A DNA stretch of 64,000 nucleotides, taken from Candidatus Kaistia colombiensis. GTDB lineage: Bacteria > Pseudomonadota > Alphaproteobacteria > Rhizobiales > Kaistiaceae. Both the position numbers and the translations under genes were made by a program. Positions 60,250-64,000 of this stretch are shown here, piece after piece (the first letter of the stretch is position 1; every line of letters starts with the position of its first letter). The stretch covers positions 2,308,501-2,372,500 of the forward strand of contig CP119318.1 of the NCBI GenBank assembly GCA_029203105.1, in the 5' to 3' direction. The notes under the pieces were generated by a model that was given only the letters and a program-made list of their open reading frames with translations, was not told the origin of the DNA and ran no database searches.

Positions 60250-62601
60250 CTAGCGGATCGAGCTCCGGCGCAGCGCCGGGACCTGGCCGAAGTCGCGGAT
60301 AAAGTCGGGAACAGCGTCGGCCGGCATCGGCTCGGCGATCAGATAGCCCTGGATAATCGAGCAGTTCAGCGCGGAGACCGCCTCGAGCTGGGATCGTGTC
60401 TCGACCCCCTCGGCGATGATTGCGAGATCGAGCGCCCCCGCCAGCTCGATGATCGAGCGTACGATCGCCAGCGTCTTCGGATCGTGTTCGAGGTCGCGGA
60501 TGAAGGACCGGTCGATCTTCAGGCTGTTGACCGGGAGGCTGCGCAGGTGGCTGAGCGAAGCGTAGCCGGTTCCGAAGTCGTCGAGGGCGAGCGAGAAGCC
60601 GAGCCGGCGCAGATCTTCGAGGGTCGAGGCGATGCGCTCGGCATCGCGCGACAGGATCGTCGTCTCCGTCATCTCTATGGTGAGTTGCGAACTGGACAGG
60701 CCGTACAGGCGCAGGCGCGCATCCAGGTCGTCGGCGAAGCCCGGATGGCGGAGATCGAATGCCGTGACATTCATGTTCACGCCGGTCGACAGGCCAAGCT
60801 TGTCCCAAGCGGCGAGGTCGGTGATGACGCTTCGGATCATGGTCTGCGTCAGCGCCTGGGCAATATCCGGCTCGTCGAAGGTCTCGGCGAAGGTGGCCGG
60901 CTGCAGCATGCCGCGCTCGGGATGCAGCCAGCGGGCGAGGGCCTCGAAGCCGATCAGCTTGCCGGAACGAATATCGAGCAGGGGCTGGTAGTAGGGAATG
61001 ATCTGGCCGGCATCGAGAGCCTGGCGCAATGCCTTGAGCAGTGTGTAGCGCCGTTCGGCATCGTCGCGCATCGACGGCGTGAAGAAGACGGTGCGTCCTC
61101 GTCCAGCACGCTTGGAGCGATAGACGGCGATGTCGGCATCGGACATCAGCTCGCTGGACGTGCGTCCGTCGGCGGGGAAGATGGCGACGCCGGCGCTGAG
61201 GCTGATCGGCACATCCTGCTGCTTGACGGCGAAGGGGCGGGCGACCGCCTCCATCATGCGCTTAACGGCGGTGGCGGCGTCCTGGGTGTCCTGCGCGTTG
61301 GTCAGCACGACGGCGAACTCGTCGCCGCCCAGGCGGCCGATGACGTCGGATTTGCGGATCGTCCCGCGCAGCCGGTTCGACACCTCGCGCAGCACCATGT
61401 CGCCGGCGTCGTGGCCGAGGCTGTCGTTGATATCCTTGAAGTGGTCGAGATCGATGATGCAGAGCGCGGCCCGTCGTTTGGCGCGCTTCATCTGCCGCAG
61501 CTTTTCCTCGAAACGCTGCTCGAAATAGCTGCGATTGGGAAGCCCGGTCAGCCCGTCATGATGGGCGAGATGGACCAGTTCCGCCTCGAGGGCGCGGTTC
61601 CGGGTGATCTCCTCGCGCAGTTCGTTCGTCGTGCGTTCGAGCGAGGCGTAGCTGGTCATGAGGTCGACGGCGCGGGCCTCGAGCAGTTCGTTTGCCTGCA
61701 GCAATTCGTTGTGCTGCTTCTCGATGGCGCGGGTCGCGGCCAGCGTCGGCCCGATGTCGACATCGGTGACGGTCAGCCCCTCGCCATGCGGGGCGAGGCG
61801 CAGCTGACGCTCGACGATCTTGCCGTCCTGCGGATAGCTGGCGTCGAAGACGTCCGACAGCTGGCTGTCGACGGAACGGATGAACCGATCCATTAGCCCG
61901 TTCGTCTCGGCGAAGGGCCAGACTTTCAGCAATCTCGTCCCGATCAGCGCGTCCGACGGAGCTTTCAGGCGGCGGGCGGATTCCGCATTGGCGGCGGCGA
62001 TCGAGAAATCGACGATGACGCCTTCGCCGTCGCGGACGGCGTGAAAAACGGTGATGGCATCGGCGCTGACGTTGAAAACCGAGCGCAGGACATTGGTGGC
62101 GTCCTCGCGCGGGCGGACGTAGCAGAGTAGGTAGTGGTCGTCGCCGGAACGGACGGGGAGCACCAGCCGTTCGGTGATGCCGACTGTCGTCGCGCTGACA
62201 TTGCCATGCAGCGCCAGTCCCGGTCGTCCCGATTTCAGGATCTCGAAATAGGTGGCGCGGAACGAGCGCGCGCCGGCATTGTCGAGCTGTTCCAGCACCT
62301 TGCCGGTCGGGTCGTGTCCGAATATGGCGACGACGTTGCGGCCGACCCGGTCGTAGACCAGAGTCTGCGCGCAGGCGCGCATCACCATCACGCGTTCGGC
62401 AATCGGGCCGGCCAGCGCGAACTCGAAGTGTCTGATGTCAGGGATCCCGCCGTCGTTCGCCGATAGCCAAACGGCGTAGAGATCACGAACGTCACTGAAA
62501 TCGGTCGTCTGCTCTATATCGTCGGAACGGACGTCTACATAGCTTGTCAAACCGGGGGCCTTCCTTAGGTCAGCACTTGGGTGAAAGCTATCGGAGCCCA
62601 T
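60250..62601 (-). CDS. GGDEF-EAL cyclic-di-GMP protein with PAS-like sensor
   Basis: 783 residues, no membrane segment. Residues 30-180 look like a PAS_5-type sensor (DIRHFEFALAGPIAERVMVMRACAQTL), and a second PAS-like stretch follows (180-290). A coiled coil at about 295-340 leads to the GGDEF domain with an intact RLGGDEFAVVL (about 430-445). The EAL domain has GFEALARWLHPERG, MTETTIL, DDFGTGYASLSHLRSLPVNSLKIDRSFI and IIAEGVET, all catalytic signatures present. It could make and break cyclic-di-GMP. It lies near surface-polysaccharide genes but on the opposite strand. Confidence 0.94.
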   Translation of the reverse strand: MGSDSFHPSADLRKAPGLTSYVDVRSDDIEQTTDFSDVRDLYAVWLSANDGGIPDIRHFEFALAGPIAERVMVMRACAQTLVYDRVGRNVVAIFGHDPTGKVLEQLDNAGARSFRATYFEILKSGRPGLALHGNVSATTVGITERLVLPVRSGDDHYLLCYVRPREDATNVLRSVFNVSADAITVFHAVRDGEGVIVDFSIAAANAESARRLKAPSDALIGTRLLKVWPFAETNGLMDRFIRSVDSQLSDVFDASYPQDGKIVERQLRLAPHGEGLTVTDVDIGPTLAATRAIEKQHNELLQANELLEARAVDLMTSYASLERTTNELREEITRNRALEAELVHLAHHDGLTGLPNRSYFEQRFEEKLRQMKRAKRRAALCIIDLDHFKDINDSLGHDAGDMVLREVSNRLRGTIRKSDVIGRLGGDEFAVVLTNAQDTQDAATAVKRMMEAVARPFAVKQQDVPISLSAGVAIFPADGRTSSELMSDADIAVYRSKRAGRGRTVFFTPSMRDDAERRYTLLKALRQALDAGQIIPYYQPLLDIRSGKLIGFEALARWLHPERGMLQPATFAETFDEPDIAQALTQTMIRSVITDLAAWDKLGLSTGVNMNVTAFDLRHPGFADDLDARLRLYGLSSSQLTIEMTETTILSRDAERIASTLEDLRRLGFSLALDDFGTGYASLSHLRSLPVNSLKIDRSFIRDLEHDPKTLAIVRSIIELAGALDLAIIAEGVETRSQLEAVSALNCSIIQGYLIAEPMPADAVPDFIRDFGQVPALRRSSIR

Positions 62602-62856
62602 CTTTATAACCGATTAAGTGATGCCGGCATTCGCCGCAATTGTGGCGATTTCCTGTTCGCAGGCCATACTATTTTTGCGACTGTCGCCACGGCGCGGGGG
62701 CAAGCCGCGCCCCGGACGGCGCCTTGCACGACGCGAAGCCGGAAATCGACTTCTCCTTCGATCGGGCTGCTTGTCTGGGAAGCTCCAGGTGGATGAAGAA
62801 GGCCCGAAGCGGCGCAGTATCGGGAAGTTGCGTCGCTTCGGGGGACCTGGCCGCGG

Positions 62857-63057
62857 CTACGACGCCCTGGCGGACGTCGCGGCGGGAATTCGCCGGATCC
62901 GGCGCGCCGCGCGTTCGGCCGCGACCGCATCGGCAAAGACCTGCCCCTCGAGCGTTGCGAACGCGCCTTCGAGGGCGTGAAACGCAAAGGACCTGCCGGA
63001 CCGGATCAAGATGCCGGCTGCCTCGTCATCGATCTCGATGATGTAGTTGTCGAACAC
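62857..63057 (-). CDS. Small hypothetical protein, 66 aa, GTG start
   Basis: 66 residues starting VFDNYIIEIDDEAAGILIRSGRSFAFHALEGAFATLEGQVF. The GTG lies 7 bases after AAGGAGA. Sequence and length are like small conserved proteins seen in Hyphomicrobiales (beta strands then a basic helix), but no family can be named. A longer frame begins at 63096 without a ribosome site. Confidence 0.65.
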   Translation of the reverse strand: MFDNYIIEIDDEAAGILIRSGRSFAFHALEGAFATLEGQVFADAVAAERAARRIRRIPAATSARAS

Positions 63058-63571
63058 CGAAATTCTCCTTTCGCCGCCTGAAGTCCTGCGATGCAAGCTT
63101 CGGGCCGCGATCGTTCATGTTGCTTGGCGCAAGCGCCGCCCGGCGCTTTCGCCCGGTGCGCACCAATGTCGGAAGTCAGCGGGAGTTCCAGGGACAGCGA
63201 AAAAAATCGAACTGTGTGAAGGGTTTACGTAGGGACGCTGTCGTTTTTGGCATCGGAGACCTCCTTGTCGGAATCCAGAGCCACGAACCCGTTCGTGACG
63301 CTTTAGCGTTTGGTTTCGCGGCGCAAGCTGCTTCTCAAATCACCGCGGCATCGCATCGGATGCGACGTCCATATGGGGCCGACACCCCGGTTTCTACCAG
63401 CCATGCGTTTCCGTTTTTTGACAGTTGGCGAGGAAGCCGTTCCGGTTGCGTCCCCGCGCGAGGAAACGGGCGCGGCACCGGGAGACGTCTTCGATGGAGG
63501 CGGGCGGAGATTGACAAGCGTCGCGTCTTGCAAGTTCTTGGGCCCGCAACGTTGCAGTCGGGGGGACACAC
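63058..63571. other. Intergenic region before xylulokinase
   Basis: About 510 bp. Short plus-strand frames exist, without convincing starts. A TTGACA occurs at 63512, too close to the xylB ATG to judge. No operator dyad was recognised. Confidence 0.4.
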
Positions 63572-64000
63572 ATGGCCTGCTACATCGGCATCGACATCGG
63601 CACATCGGCGGTCAAGGCGCTGCTGGTCGACGAGCGCCAGACCGTGCTGGCGGAGACCGACGTGCCGCTGTCGATCTCGCGGCCGCATCCGCTCTGGTCC
63701 GAGCAGGACCCCGAGGATTGGTGGCGCGCGACGGAATCCGCGCTCGGGGCGTTGAAGGCGGCGGCCCCGGCCGCCTATGCGGCGACCGTGGCGATCGGTC
63801 TTTCCGGGCAGATGCATGGCGCCGTGCTCATGGACAAGGCAGATCGCGTGCTGCGGCCGGCCATCCTTTGGAATGACGGCCGCAGCCATGCCGAATGCGC
63901 GGCGCTCGAGCATCGCGTGCCGGATCTCGGTCGCATCGCCGGCGTGCCGGCCATGCCCGGCTTCACCGCGCCTAAGCTGCTCTGGGTGGCGCGGCACGAA
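63572..64000 (+). CDS. xylB: Xylulokinase, N-terminal part (3' truncated by window)
   Basis: 143 codons are visible from the ATG after GGGGGA. MACYIGIDIGTSAVKALLVDE is the FGGY kinase phosphate loop, followed by SRPHPLWSEQDPEDWWRAT and AIGLSGQMHGAVLMD, both characteristic of XylB, then PAILWNDGRSHAE with the sugar-binding Asp. The enzyme phosphorylates D-xylulose. The rest lies beyond the window. Confidence 0.92.
   Translation, partial: MACYIGIDIGTSAVKALLVDERQTVLAETDVPLSISRPHPLWSEQDPEDWWRATESALGALKAAAPAAYAATVAIGLSGQMHGAVLMDKADRVLRPAILWNDGRSHAECAALEHRVPDLGRIAGVPAMPGFTAPKLLWVARHE

Overview
The window is a stretch of a GC-rich alphaproteobacterial chromosome, most likely of the order Hyphomicrobiales (Rhizobiales). 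The support is the mix of gene families (two IalB-like proteins, an Omp25/RopB-like porin, a DUF4142 protein, a DUF6538-type integrase, several ABC importers) and a dispersed composite repeat with the core ACGCGAACCGGTATCCACTT, a type I recall from rhizobial genomes. The genus cannot be fixed from the sequence. No rRNA, CRISPR array or replication origin was seen.

Layout. 1-5640: core genes (MFS transporter fragment, asparaginase, DUF4142 protein, YqaA-like membrane protein, beta-barrel porin, small secreted protein, tRNA-Pro). 5821-14310: a tRNA-Gln gene followed by an integrated element of about 8.4 kb bounded by a 22-bp direct repeat of the tRNA 3' end. It carries a truncated integrase, an IS21-family and an IS3-family insertion sequence, a serine recombinase, an HNH endonuclease and a periplasmic ClpP-like/SH3 protein. 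Each end also has a pair of TGTACTAAAA boxes spaced 13 bp. 14642-26141: a ten-gene catabolic cluster with a ribose-type ABC importer, GMC oxidoreductase, family III CoA-transferase, aldehyde dehydrogenase, DapA-family lyase, enoyl-CoA hydratase, SDR dehydrogenase and a TetR regulator. Matching TGAC-N6-GTCA operators lie before both halves. 26142-27177: decayed DNA with an integrase relic.

27178-34626: an oligopeptide-type ABC importer operon with a class V aminotransferase and a GntR regulator. 34716-41772: a LuxR-type regulator divergent from a polar amino acid ABC importer plus class I aminotransferase, then a MocR-type regulator divergent from an EamA exporter. 42034-47118: an MhqO-like dioxygenase, then a cell-surface glycosylation locus in which a family 9 glycosyltransferase is split by one extra 8-bp tandem unit. 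47217-49152: an MHS-type MFS transporter and a small protein. 49657-55035: an autotransporter of 1792 residues with six 150-bp repeats. 55462-60014: two IalB-like proteins, an O-antigen polymerase-like protein, a family 4 glycosyltransferase and a serine acetyltransferase-like protein. 60250-64000: a GGDEF-EAL protein, a small protein and the start of xylulokinase.

The most novel-looking system is the cluster at 14642-26141. It joins a sugar-type importer to CoA-thioester chemistry and an aldolase-type lyase under a TetR repressor, which suggests uptake of a polyol- or sugar-like alcohol, oxidation to an acid, CoA activation, hydration, oxidation and C-C cleavage. The substrate is unknown. 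The putatively phase-variable glycosyltransferase and the paired integrase-arm boxes are the next most interesting observations.
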